A stretch of 10,487 nt of DNA from assembly GCA_041667115.1 (NCBI GenBank), contig JBAYFO010000084.1, positions 1-10,487 of the forward strand. Reading direction: 5' to 3'. Position 1 is the stretch's first letter, and each line of letters begins with the position of its first letter. The position numbers were made by a program, and so were the translations under genes. Shown here one piece after another: positions 1 through 7,017 of the stretch. This DNA comes from UBA1563 sp041667115 (GTDB lineage: Bacteria > Bacteroidota > Ignavibacteria > Ignavibacteriales > Ignavibacteriaceae). The notes below the pieces were generated by a model. The model did no database searches and was not told the origin of the DNA. It saw only the letters and a list, made by a program, of their open reading frames with translations.

Positions 1-2421
1 GAGATAATTGCGGAGTTTAATGCTATCTGGGGAAATGATTTTGCTGGCGGATTACCACTTGTCTCAATCATAGCACTTTCTTACAACCAGCTCGAATACA
101 CAAAGTCATTCGTTGAGTCTGTAATTAAACATACAAACGTTCCATTTGAACTAATCCTTGTTGATAATGCGAGTAATAATGAAACAGTGGATTATCTTAA
201 TTCACTATCCGAAACAGACGACCGGATCAAAACTATTTTCAATTCAACCAACTTGGGATTTCCGAAGGGCGTAAATCAAGGCATCAATCTTGCAGCCGGG
301 AAGTATATTCTAATCGCGAACAATGATATTGTTGTTACAAAGGACTGGATAGAGCGGATGATCGAAATTGCAGAATCAAAGAATGAAATCGGTTTAGTGG
401 GACCGATCAGCAATGCCGTGAGTGGTGTTCAGCTTGATAAAGGAGCAAAATATGATTCAATTGTACAGATGCACAAATACGCAAAGCAAATTCAAAAGAA
501 AAATCAAAACAAGATAGTTGAGTTTCCCCGAGTAGCATTTCTTTGTACGTTGATTAAAAAAGAGGTAATAGAAAAAATCGGCGGGCTTGATGAACGGTTT
601 TCTCCGGGAAATTTTGAAGACGATGATTTTTGTTTGCGTGCTCAAGTTGCCGGGTATAAAACAGTTATTGCACAGGATGTTTTTATCCATCATTACGGTT
701 CAAAAAGTTTTAAAGCTAACGGCATTGATGAATACGCAAAACGATTGGAACATAACAAACAAGTGTTTATTGAAAAATGGGGAGCTGATCCCGAAGAGAT
801 TTGGTTACAGGGAAAATCATTTAAGAGAAGAAACCCGGCATTCCCAATCGATAAAGATCCATTTACCGCAAACATAAAACGCGCAATGATTTATCTTGAG
901 GATAAGGATTATCAATCTGCTTTTGACTATTTAAATGAAGTTATTGAAAGTTTTGAAGAGTATTCCTCAAAAGATTTTGAACACATTGGCTTCACTGATT
1001 TACTTAATCTTGCAGCCAATGCTGCTCTGATGACAGGTGATTATCAAAAAGCAAGTGAACTTTTTGAGAAAGAATTAAATGCAAATCCGACATCGTCTCG
1101 TGCTTGTGCGGGTTTGGCAGAAACATTTTTAATACAAGAAAAATACAATGAGGCAAAAACCATGCTTGAATGGGCAGTGAAAAATAATCCTGAAAATCAA
1201 TCTGCGTTGAATTCTCTCGCAAAAGTAAATCAACAACTTGGACTGCCTGATGGCGATAATTCGCTCACTGAACAAAAAAGTGTTGATGAGCAAATAGAAG
1301 CATTGTTTGCGGAAACGTATGCTCTATATGAGAAGAAATTGTTTAATGAATCTCTTGCTGTGCTTATCGAATTGGAAAAATTTATTGAAACTAGTCCGGA
1401 AGAAATAAAACCCGAAACAGCGGCTTCGGTTTTTAATCTTTCCGGTTTTAATTATCTGGCGTTAGGAGAAAATGACATGGCTCAACAATCATTTGAAAAA
1501 TCGTTAAATAGTTTTCCGGAATCTTCAACTGCATGCGCGGGACTCGGTGAAATTTTTTATCTTCAGGGAAAGGATGCGGAAGCAAAAACCATGTATGAGT
1601 GGGGAGTGAAAAATGACCCAACTAATCAAATAGCAGTAAACGGACTCAAAAAAATAAATGAGGCGCTTGGCCTAGCACATAACGACAATTCCTTAAATGC
1701 TCATAAAAGTATTGAAGAACAAATTGAAGAATTGTTTACGGAAGCCCACACACTTTATGAAAACAAGTATTTTAATGAATCTCTTGCTATACTTTCTGAA
1801 TTAGAAAAATTTATCGAAAACAGTACAGAAGAATTACATCCTGAGACGATAGTTTCAATCCTTAATCTCTCCGGTTATAACCACCTTGGTTTGGGGGAAA
1901 TAGAGAAAGCGCGCGAGTCGTTTGAGAAGGCTTTGGGTATCAGTCCAAGTTCATCATCTGCCTGCGCAGGGCTTGGTGAACTTTATGCATTGCATGAAAT
2001 GAATACAGAAGCAAAGACAATGTTTGAATGGGCTGTAAAAAATAATCCCGAAAATCTTAGAGCAGTTAGTTCTCTTTCAAAAGTAAATCTTAAGCTAGGA
2101 TTCGGTAAAAATCACAATTCGCTTGTTATCAAAAATATTAATCCGCTACGGCAGAACGAAGCCAAACTAGAATTGGCTGAGAAACTGATAAGCGAAGACA
2201 AAAACGATGATGCCGAAGCCCTTTTACTGGAAATATTGGGGAGCGAACCGACTAATGTTATTGCTCTTAACAATCTTTCGGTTATTGAAGTACTAAAAGA
2301 GAATTATGAAGATGCAGTACAATTGATTGCTAAAGTTCTTGCAATTAATCCGGAGGATGAAATAGCGATGGGAAATATGGATTATTTAAAAGAAAAATTA
2401 ACTACGGTCATTCGGGCTTAA
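1..2421 (+). CDS. GT2-family glycosyltransferase with C-terminal TPR modules (5'-partial)
   Basis: The reading frame is open from the first base of the window, so the true start lies upstream; the GTG at 187 falls inside the catalytic domain and is not the start. Counting from base 1, residues 21-30 read VSIIALSYNQ and are followed by the nucleotide-binding VDNAS (Asp55). Then come the metal-site variant IANND, the VGPISNAVSG stretch, and the acceptor-side GGLDERF...FEDDDFCLRAQVAGYK...HHYGS block. This is a complete GT2 (GT-A fold) domain of the rhamnosyltransferase-like type, expected to transfer a sugar from a nucleotide-sugar donor in the cytoplasm. From about base 850 the protein becomes helical repeats: three 143-residue modules, then two more TPR-like units up to the stop at 2419. 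The next glycosyltransferase gene starts 12 nt after the stop. The acceptor is inferred to be flagellin, from context only. The domain call is firm; the donor sugar is unknown. Confidence 0.93.
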   Translation, partial: EIIAEFNAIWGNDFAGGLPLVSIIALSYNQLEYTKSFVESVIKHTNVPFELILVDNASNNETVDYLNSLSETDDRIKTIFNSTNLGFPKGVNQGINLAAGKYILIANNDIVVTKDWIERMIEIAESKNEIGLVGPISNAVSGVQLDKGAKYDSIVQMHKYAKQIQKKNQNKIVEFPRVAFLCTLIKKEVIEKIGGLDERFSPGNFEDDDFCLRAQVAGYKTVIAQDVFIHHYGSKSFKANGIDEYAKRLEHNKQVFIEKWGADPEEIWLQGKSFKRRNPAFPIDKDPFTANIKRAMIYLEDKDYQSAFDYLNEVIESFEEYSSKDFEHIGFTDLLNLAANAALMTGDYQKASELFEKELNANPTSSRACAGLAETFLIQEKYNEAKTMLEWAVKNNPENQSALNSLAKVNQQLGLPDGDNSLTEQKSVDEQIEALFAETYALYEKKLFNESLAVLIELEKFIETSPEEIKPETAASVFNLSGFNYLALGENDMAQQSFEKSLNSFPESSTACAGLGEIFYLQGKDAEAKTMYEWGVKNDPTNQIAVNGLKKINEALGLAHNDNSLNAHKSIEEQIEELFTEAHTLYENKYFNESLAILSELEKFIENSTEELHPETIVSILNLSGYNHLGLGEIEKARESFEKALGISPSSSSACAGLGELYALHEMNTEAKTMFEWAVKNNPENLRAVSSLSKVNLKLGFGKNHNSLVIKNINPLRQNEAKLELAEKLISEDKNDDAEALLLEILGSEPTNVIALNNLSVIEVLKENYEDAVQLIAKVLAINPEDEIAMGNMDYLKEKLTTVIRA
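850..2136 (+). repeat. Three tandem 429-bp (143-codon) coding modules
   Basis: Units lie at about 850-1278, 1279-1707 and 1708-2136 inside the first glycosyltransferase gene. The period is exactly 429 bp at several anchors: the motif gcaaaa/gacc/aatg starts at 1153, 1582 and 2011, and an 18-base identical string starts at 1342 and 1771. Each module ends with a shared protein pattern of ACAGL..., EAKTM.EW.VKN.P.N and a ...LG...NSL tail. Modules 2 and 3 are the most alike; the first half of module 1 has diverged. No insertions or deletions separate the copies. This is seen directly; origin by in-frame tandem duplication is inferred. Confidence 0.85.
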
Positions 2422-2433
2422 GGTTAAACAAAA

Positions 2434-4020
2434 GTGGAATTGGAACTACAGAATAACAAAGTTGAACGGCTGCTTGATGCCGCAAACCGGTATTTTGATA
2501 CAAGTGAGTTTACGCATGTAGAAGAATGTTTAAAAGAAGCGTTAACATTAAATCCGGATAATTTTTTAACTCTATTTCAGCTCTCAAAACTCTACTACAC
2601 AAAAAAAGAATATGAACTTGCTGAATTTTATTTGTTGAAAACGGTTCGCGTAAAACCAAATATTGCCGGAATCTTTTCTGTCTTAGGTATTGTTCAGAAA
2701 GAATTGGGGAAATTTGACGAAGCCGAACAAAGTTATTTAAAAGCAATTCAACTTAATCCTGGATTTGATGAAGCTTATTATAACCTTGGGATTCTCTTAT
2801 ACAATAAAAAACAATTAACCCGGTCCATTCACTATTTCAACAAGGCGATTGATTTAAATAGCAACTTGTACCTTGCTTATTATAACATGGGGAATATTTA
2901 CCGCGAACTTGAAAAATATGATGAAGCTATTCAATCGTATACTTCAGCAATTCAAATTAAAAATAATTTTTCGGATGCCTATTACAACCTCGGAGTTGTA
3001 ACCGAGCAATTATTTGATCATCAAAAAGCTTTACAATTTTATGATCTTGCCTTGATTCACGATAAAAATCATGTCACTTCGCATTGGAACCGCGCTATTA
3101 TTTTGCTTCTGCTTCAAAATTATGAGGAAGGATTTAAGGAATACGAGTGGAGAAAAAAAAAGAACGACTATCCCAAAAGAATGTTTTCAAAACCGGAATT
3201 GTCCGGTGAAAATATTAAAGGGAAGACGGTTTTTGTTTATGATGATCAAGGATTGGGAGATACAATCCAATTCGCTAGATATTTACTCAAATTAAAAGAA
3301 TTAGGTGCTAATGTTTTTCTTGAATGCGATAAAAATTTAATCACGCTGTTTAACGGATTCTTTGCGGTAGATCGACTTATTGAAAAGTCTAACAAACATG
3401 AACCTGAAATTGATTATGATTATCACATCTCTCTTCTAAGTCTTCCATACTATTTCAAAACTTCATATCAAACCGTTCCGGTTGAGGCGCCATATTTATA
3501 TTCCGATAAAATGTTGACGGAAAGATGGAATAGAATTATTGGCAAAACTAATAAAGTAAAAGTCGGTTTAGTTTGGGCAGGGAATCCCCACCACACAAGA
3601 GACAAACATAGGTCTATTAATTTTTCTGCATTTGAAAAGCTACTCTCAAGAGAAGAAGTACAATTTTACTCTTTGCAAAAATATCTTGATGACAATGCGA
3701 ACTTAGTATTAAAAAATTCCAATGGCATTGCCAAATTAGAAATAGAATCGTTTGCCGATACCGCCGCGATAATAGAAAATTTAGATTTGGTAATTTCAGT
3801 CGATACTTCAGTTGCACATCTTGCCGGAGCAATGGGCAAACCGGTTTGGAATCTTATCTATTATTATCCTGATTGGCGATGGGGTTTGGAGAGTTCAACA
3901 ACTCTCTGGTATCCTTCAATGAAATTATTTCGACAACCAAATCCGTTTAATTGGCAAAGCGTTCTTGAAGATGTAGAAAAAGAATTAAAGATATTTGTTC
4001 GACAAAAAAAGAAAGAGTAA
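2434..4020 (+). CDS. TPR protein with GT9/heptosyltransferase-like glycosyltransferase domain
   Basis: The 528-aa product starts at GTG 2434; a weak AAGG (2420-2423), overlapping the previous stop, could serve as ribosome site. Residues about 10-240 form seven 34-residue TPR units, several with the canonical AYYNLG...EKYDEAI pattern. The last unit ends in the signature HWNRAI...YEEGFKEYEWR. The C-terminal half has a glycine-rich DDQGLGDTIQF (from Asp270), VGLVWAGNP (377-385), and VDTSVAHLAGAMGKPVW (456-472) followed by an aromatic PDWRWG and the WYPS..LFRQ block. These are marks of the GT-B fold family related to ADP-heptose:LPS heptosyltransferases, and the arrangement recalls O-GlcNAc transferase-like proteins. 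A cytoplasmic protein glycosyltransferase is likely, with the TPRs holding the acceptor. There is no signal peptide. Its place between two other glycosyltransferases and upstream of flagellin points to flagellin modification; this is inferred. Confidence 0.92.
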   Translation: MELELQNNKVERLLDAANRYFDTSEFTHVEECLKEALTLNPDNFLTLFQLSKLYYTKKEYELAEFYLLKTVRVKPNIAGIFSVLGIVQKELGKFDEAEQSYLKAIQLNPGFDEAYYNLGILLYNKKQLTRSIHYFNKAIDLNSNLYLAYYNMGNIYRELEKYDEAIQSYTSAIQIKNNFSDAYYNLGVVTEQLFDHQKALQFYDLALIHDKNHVTSHWNRAIILLLLQNYEEGFKEYEWRKKKNDYPKRMFSKPELSGENIKGKTVFVYDDQGLGDTIQFARYLLKLKELGANVFLECDKNLITLFNGFFAVDRLIEKSNKHEPEIDYDYHISLLSLPYYFKTSYQTVPVEAPYLYSDKMLTERWNRIIGKTNKVKVGLVWAGNPHHTRDKHRSINFSAFEKLLSREEVQFYSLQKYLDDNANLVLKNSNGIAKLEIESFADTAAIIENLDLVISVDTSVAHLAGAMGKPVWNLIYYYPDWRWGLESSTTLWYPSMKLFRQPNPFNWQSVLEDVEKELKIFVRQKKKE

Positions 4021-4137
4021 ATGTACAATCCATATAAAATAAATCTCTTGAAAGCCGAAAGACTGCCCGCTTTTTCATTAGTATCAAATAACCATCCGCG
4101 AGTACTCTGCCGGAATATTGGATTGCTGGCGCTATGA
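4021..4137 (+). CDS. Small ORF (38 aa), possibly translationally coupled
   Basis: An ATG at 4021 directly abuts the TAA (4018-4020) of the preceding glycosyltransferase gene. The frame runs 38 codons to a TGA at 4135-4137 that overlaps the next gene's ATG as ATGA. A purine-rich AGAAAGAG lies just upstream, within the end of the previous gene. The product begins MYNPYKINLLKAERLPAF and ends in a hydrophobic NIGLLAL; I recognise no family in it. The double junction (stop-start, then ATGA) is what translational coupling produces, so the ORF may be a real microprotein or simply a leader that carries ribosomes to the next gene. It may equally be a chance frame in a 113-bp gap, since a 38-codon open frame is not rare. 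Confidence 0.4.
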   Translation: MYNPYKINLLKAERLPAFSLVSNNHPRVLCRNIGLLAL

Positions 4138-5636
4138 TTACACTAAGTATGATCGTCAAGAACGAAGAAAAATATCTTGCGGCTTGTTTGGAGTCGGCTA
4201 AGAATATCGTTGATGAAATTGTTATTGTAGATACCGGCTCAACCGATCGCACGATTGAAATTGCAAAAAAATATTCGGCAAAGATATTTCACTTTGAGTG
4301 GATCAATGATTTTGCCGCTGCACGCAATTTTGCGCTTGAACAATCCTCGGGAGATTGGATCTTATATCTTGACGCAGATGAATGTCTGTCAAATAAATCA
4401 GTTAATGAATTAAAAAGATTAACAAGAAACAGAAAACGCGAAGCATATAGTTGTATTATAAACAACGTTGATGAAATTAATTTCCGTCCTTCGGTTATGA
4501 CCTACGTAAGGCTATTTCCAAATGATAAGCACGTAAGATTTGAAGGAAAAGTACACGAACAAATTGAAACAGCATTGCGGAAAAATAATTTCACAATAAA
4601 AAGTTCAACTATCGAGATTGATCATTACGGGTACAATCTTTCCAAGGATGATTTGAAACTTAAGGCAAAAAGAAATCTATCCATTTTGCTTAAACAATTT
4701 GAGGAAAGCAGGTCATCGTATTATGCTTTTCATTTGGGACAGACTTACGCAGTATTGAATGAAATAGAAGAGGCAGAAAAATATTTTGTTGCCGCACTGC
4801 AAGATGTCAAACTCAAAAATGAATACAGGTCACTCGCTTACCGGTACATTGCAATCAATAATGCAAACAGGCAAAATTATACAGCGGCTTTTGACTTTAT
4901 AAATAAAAGTCTGCAATGCGATAGTGAACAGCCCCTTGCTTTGTTTGCCGCCGCAAATATTTATCTAAAACTTGGAGATATGATCACTGCTGAAAAATAT
5001 AGTCGAAAAGCTTTTGAGGTAAATAGGAAATATTTAAAGGGAGAAAAAACGTCTAATCAAAATATTTTAATTGATGAACTTCATCTTTGCTATTATGGAT
5101 TGGAAATCGCTTTACGCTCCAACAATAAAGAATTATTTAATTTCTTTTTCAAAGAATATTCGCTGCTAAATAAAACTTCCGGAGCCGGTGAATTAGAATT
5201 GTTTAATCAATTACTAAACAATACTTTTATAACTAATGAGAAATTGGCAGCTTTTGCTCATTTGATAACGGCTTCGAATATAGAAGTCGTTCTCGCGTTA
5301 TTTGATCATTATAAAGAGAGCCGTACAAAGTTAGAACTGCTTCAACTTATTGAAGAAAGATTTTTGGAGAATTCCAGATTCTTAAACAAGTATGGAATGT
5401 TGTTGATGGAAGCGCAAAAATATCCGGAAGCAGTAAAAGCATTCGAACAGTCTATTCATAGTAACGACAACGATCCCTCAACAATATTCTATCTTGTATC
5501 GGCATATCTTCAAAACGGAGAACCGGGGAAGATCAAGCAACTTGTTTTTGATGCAGAGAAGAAATACGCTACCCAGGAACAAGTTCTTTCACGTCTCAAG
5601 CTACTCAAAGAAAAACTTCCTCAAATATTTTTTTAA
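4134..5636 (+). CDS. GT2-family glycosyltransferase ('MIVKNEE' type) with C-terminal helical repeats
   Basis: The 500-aa product starts at ATG 4134, giving MITLSMIVKNEEKYL, the normal N-terminus of this GT2 subfamily. In-frame upstream sequence reaches a stop at 4089 without family resemblance. Visible motifs are DTGSTDRT (from Asp33, nucleotide binding), NDFAAARN, the metal-binding LYLDADE (Asp80/Asp82), and GKVHEQI (His141), followed by DHYGY closing the catalytic domain near residue 165. The subfamily contains SunS-like and other peptide/protein glycosyltransferases. Residues from about 170 to 500 are helical and TPR-like (HLGQTYAVLNEIEEAEKYF; YGMLLMEAQKYPEAVKAF). No good Shine-Dalgarno precedes the start, so translation may be coupled to the 38-codon ORF through ATGA. 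It is the last gene before the flagellin promoter, about 20 bp upstream of it. Role in flagellin glycosylation is inferred from position. Confidence 0.93.
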   Translation: MITLSMIVKNEEKYLAACLESAKNIVDEIVIVDTGSTDRTIEIAKKYSAKIFHFEWINDFAAARNFALEQSSGDWILYLDADECLSNKSVNELKRLTRNRKREAYSCIINNVDEINFRPSVMTYVRLFPNDKHVRFEGKVHEQIETALRKNNFTIKSSTIEIDHYGYNLSKDDLKLKAKRNLSILLKQFEESRSSYYAFHLGQTYAVLNEIEEAEKYFVAALQDVKLKNEYRSLAYRYIAINNANRQNYTAAFDFINKSLQCDSEQPLALFAAANIYLKLGDMITAEKYSRKAFEVNRKYLKGEKTSNQNILIDELHLCYYGLEIALRSNNKELFNFFFKEYSLLNKTSGAGELELFNQLLNNTFITNEKLAAFAHLITASNIEVVLALFDHYKESRTKLELLQLIEERFLENSRFLNKYGMLLMEAQKYPEAVKAFEQSIHSNDNDPSTIFYLVSAYLQNGEPGKIKQLVFDAEKKYATQEQVLSRLKLLKEKLPQIFF

Positions 5637-5654
5637 TTTTTTTTCAAAGAAGGC

Positions 5655-5681
5655 TAAACTATTATTTTGCCCTTGCGATAA
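5655..5681 (+). promoter_or_regulatory. Sigma-28 (FliA)-type promoter of the flagellin gene
   Basis: TAAA at 5655-5658 is followed, after exactly 15 nt, by TGCGATAA at 5674-5681. The sigma-28 consensus is TAAA-N15-GCCGATAA, so the -35 core and six of eight -10 bases match with ideal spacing. Transcription would start near 5688, giving a leader of about 80 nt. It sits in the only intergenic gap before the flagellin gene, where such a promoter is expected. Confidence 0.85.
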
Positions 5682-5715
5682 TGTAGTTGAGATGCAAATC
5701 TTATTTAATAACAAG

Positions 5716-5733
5716 TCAGGCAAGGACGCCTGA
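5716..5733 (+). promoter_or_regulatory. Leader hairpin 1 with GGA loop (putative CsrA site 1)
   Basis: A perfect 6-bp stem (TCAGGC 5716-5721 with GCCTGA 5728-5733, extendable by a G-U pair) closes the six-base loop AAGGAC. The loop and closing C-G pair match the central CARGGAUG of the known CsrA consensus at seven of eight positions. No U-tract follows, so it is not a terminator. CsrA binding is inferred from structure and motif. Confidence 0.65.
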
Positions 5734-5748
5734 TAAAAACAACAACAA

Positions 5749-5768
5749 AATATACATGGAGGTATATT
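5749..5768 (+). promoter_or_regulatory. Leader hairpin 2 sequestering the Shine-Dalgarno (putative CsrA site 2)
   Basis: A perfect 7-bp stem (AATATAC 5749-5755 with GTATATT 5762-5768) ends immediately before the flagellin ATG and presents the hexaloop ATGGAG. The GGAGG ribosome site (5758-5762, 6 nt from the start) lies in the loop and first stem base. Read linearly, ATACATGGAGGT matches the CsrA consensus RUACARGGAUGU at 10 of 12 positions. A protein bound here would block translation. The GGA is 34 nt downstream of the one in hairpin 1. Confidence 0.65.
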
Positions 5769-6596
5769 ATGTCTTTCTCTATCAATTCAAATCTCGGTGC
5801 TGCGGCTGCTTACAATTCATTAGCAAAAGTAACTGCACAAACACAATCAGCTCAATTACGTTTAGCTTCATCCAAAAAAATCAATTCGGTTTCTGATGAT
5901 ACGTCAGGGTACCAAGTTGGTAAAGCTCTCCAGGGTAAAGTTTCTATCATGAAAGGTGCTCAAGGAAACATTAGCTCTGCAAAGAATTTATTGGCAACAG
6001 CCGAAGCAGCTCTTTCAAGCATTAATGATCTTGTTATCCAAATCAAAGGAAAAGTTGCTGATGCCAGCGATCCTACAAAGAACAAAACTTCGCTTGCTGC
6101 AGACATTACCGCTCTTGGTGCTGAAATAAAATCAATTTTCGATAACACGAAATTTAATGAAACTGCTTTGTTAAGTGGTACATCAGGTACAACTAGTTTC
6201 GAGTTCAAAACCGGTGATGCAACTGGTGACAAAATTGCTATTGATTTGCATAATTTCAATGCTGCAACTCTTGGATCAATCACTGCTTCTGCCGCTGCAG
6301 ATTTACTTACTGTAAGTACAGCTACTATTCTTTCCGGCCAAGTAGATGATCTTAGCTCTTCAATTCAAGATGCTTTAGGTTCAATTGGTAATTACGGACA
6401 AAGATTGGACGTAAAAGACGAATATTTAACTAATGCTATTTCAAATGCAAACGCAAGTATTAGCCGTATATTTGATACCGATATGGCTCTGGAACAAATG
6501 GACTCAACAAAGAGTCAAGTTGGTGGCCAGATAGGTGTTTCGATGTTAGCTCAGATGAATCAAACTCCTAGCCAAGTTATGGGCTTATTCAGATAA
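5769..6596 (+). CDS. fliC: Flagellin (filament subunit)
   Basis: The 275-aa product has the conserved flagellin ends. The N-terminus is INSNLGAAAAYNSLAK...RLASSKKINSVSDDTSGYQVGKAL, and the C-terminus is NANASISRIFDTDMALEQM...VSMLAQMNQTPSQVMGLFR. These ends pair into the D0/D1 core coiled coil of the filament. The protein is short: the variable centre (about residues 135-200) is only a small Ser/Thr-rich segment beginning LSGTSGTTSF, so large D2/D3 domains are absent. These surface Ser/Thr residues are plausible O-glycosylation sites for the upstream transferases (inferred). There is no signal peptide, as expected for export by the flagellar type III system. The gene has its own sigma-28 promoter, a structured leader with GGAGG 6 nt from the ATG, and its own terminator, so it is a one-gene transcription unit. 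Confidence 0.97.
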   Translation: MSFSINSNLGAAAAYNSLAKVTAQTQSAQLRLASSKKINSVSDDTSGYQVGKALQGKVSIMKGAQGNISSAKNLLATAEAALSSINDLVIQIKGKVADASDPTKNKTSLAADITALGAEIKSIFDNTKFNETALLSGTSGTTSFEFKTGDATGDKIAIDLHNFNAATLGSITASAAADLLTVSTATILSGQVDDLSSSIQDALGSIGNYGQRLDVKDEYLTNAISNANASISRIFDTDMALEQMDSTKSQVGGQIGVSMLAQMNQTPSQVMGLFR

Positions 6597-6612
6597 GAAT
6601 TCGTTCATTCAC

Positions 6613-6651
6613 TTTCCCTCCCGGCAAAACCGGGAGGGAAATTTTTTATTT
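6613..6651 (+). terminator. Strong intrinsic terminator of the flagellin gene
   Basis: A perfect 12-bp stem (6613-6624 pairing with 6630-6641; GC-rich core CCCTCCCGG) with a five-base CAAAA loop is followed by TTTTTTATTT from 6642. It begins 16 bp after the flagellin stop and should end most flagellin transcripts before fliS. Confidence 0.95.
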
Positions 6652-6671
6652 GACAATAAGGAATTATAACA

Positions 6672-7010
6672 ATGCAGTATTCGGCTTTTCCCAATAATCA
6701 TTCAAGCAGAATGAACCAATACTTAGTTAAGGAGATTATGGAAGCAACTCCACAGCAGCTCCTTATTAAAGTTTATGATTTTGCAATTGTGAACTGCAAT
6801 AAACACAATATGGTTAAAACAAATAATGCGATCCAGGAACTCATCAACTCATTAAATTTTGATACGGAACCGGTAAGAGAGATCTCAACCGGATTGATGA
6901 GGCTGTATTTGTTTTGTCAAGAGCAAATGAGATTAAAGAAATATGATATCGTGAATACTATCCTGGTAGAATTAAGAGCCACATGGGTGGAAGCATTTAG
7001 GAAACTATAG
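6672..7010 (+). CDS. fliS: FliS, flagellin export chaperone
   Basis: The 112-aa protein has the FliS pattern: an N-terminal NQYLVKEIMEATPQQLLIKVYDFAIVNC stretch (about residues 15-43), a central amphipathic helix region with EISTGLMRLYLFCQEQMRLKKYD, and the closing LVELRATWVEAF. FliS is a cytoplasmic four-helix-bundle chaperone that wraps the flagellin C-terminus and delivers it to the export gate. The first residues (MQYSAFPNNH) stand in for the usual short N-terminal cap. AAGGA at 6658-6662 is the ribosome site, 9 nt from the ATG, and sits within a small A/T-stem hairpin (6656-6667). Start 7 bp before fliD with no terminator between, so the two are co-transcribed. I see no convincing promoter between the flagellin terminator and this gene; expression may depend on read-through. 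Confidence 0.92.
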   Translation: MQYSAFPNNHSSRMNQYLVKEIMEATPQQLLIKVYDFAIVNCNKHNMVKTNNAIQELINSLNFDTEPVREISTGLMRLYLFCQEQMRLKKYDIVNTILVELRATWVEAFRKL

Positions 7011-7017
7011 GGTTTTT

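Noticed and set aside
187..189. GTG at 187 as the start of the first glycosyltransferase
   Set aside because: The frame is open to base 1, and the preceding residues (VSIIALSYNQ, VDNAS) are the conserved beginning of the GT2 domain, so the gene starts outside the window.
1250..1260. GGCGATAA as an internal sigma-28 promoter
   Set aside because: It lies inside a coding module, no TAAA element was identified at the right spacing, and CGATAA occurs repeatedly in AT-rich coding sequence here.
3947..4252. Minus-strand 101-codon frame over the junction of two glycosyltransferase genes
   Set aside because: It overlaps well-supported coding sequence on the + strand, and its product has no recognisable features; treated as an antisense shadow.
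5628..5644. T-rich run after the third glycosyltransferase as a terminator
   Set aside because: No stable GC-containing stem precedes the T-run; only weak AT pairing is possible.
5960..6283. Minus-strand 107-codon frame inside flagellin
   Set aside because: Antisense shadow of a conserved gene; composition mirrors the Ala/Ser-rich flagellin codons.
6650..6672. TTGACA at 6650-6655 as a -35 box for fliS
   Set aside because: No -10-like hexamer lies 16-18 bp downstream; the TATAAC at 6665-6670 is far too close.
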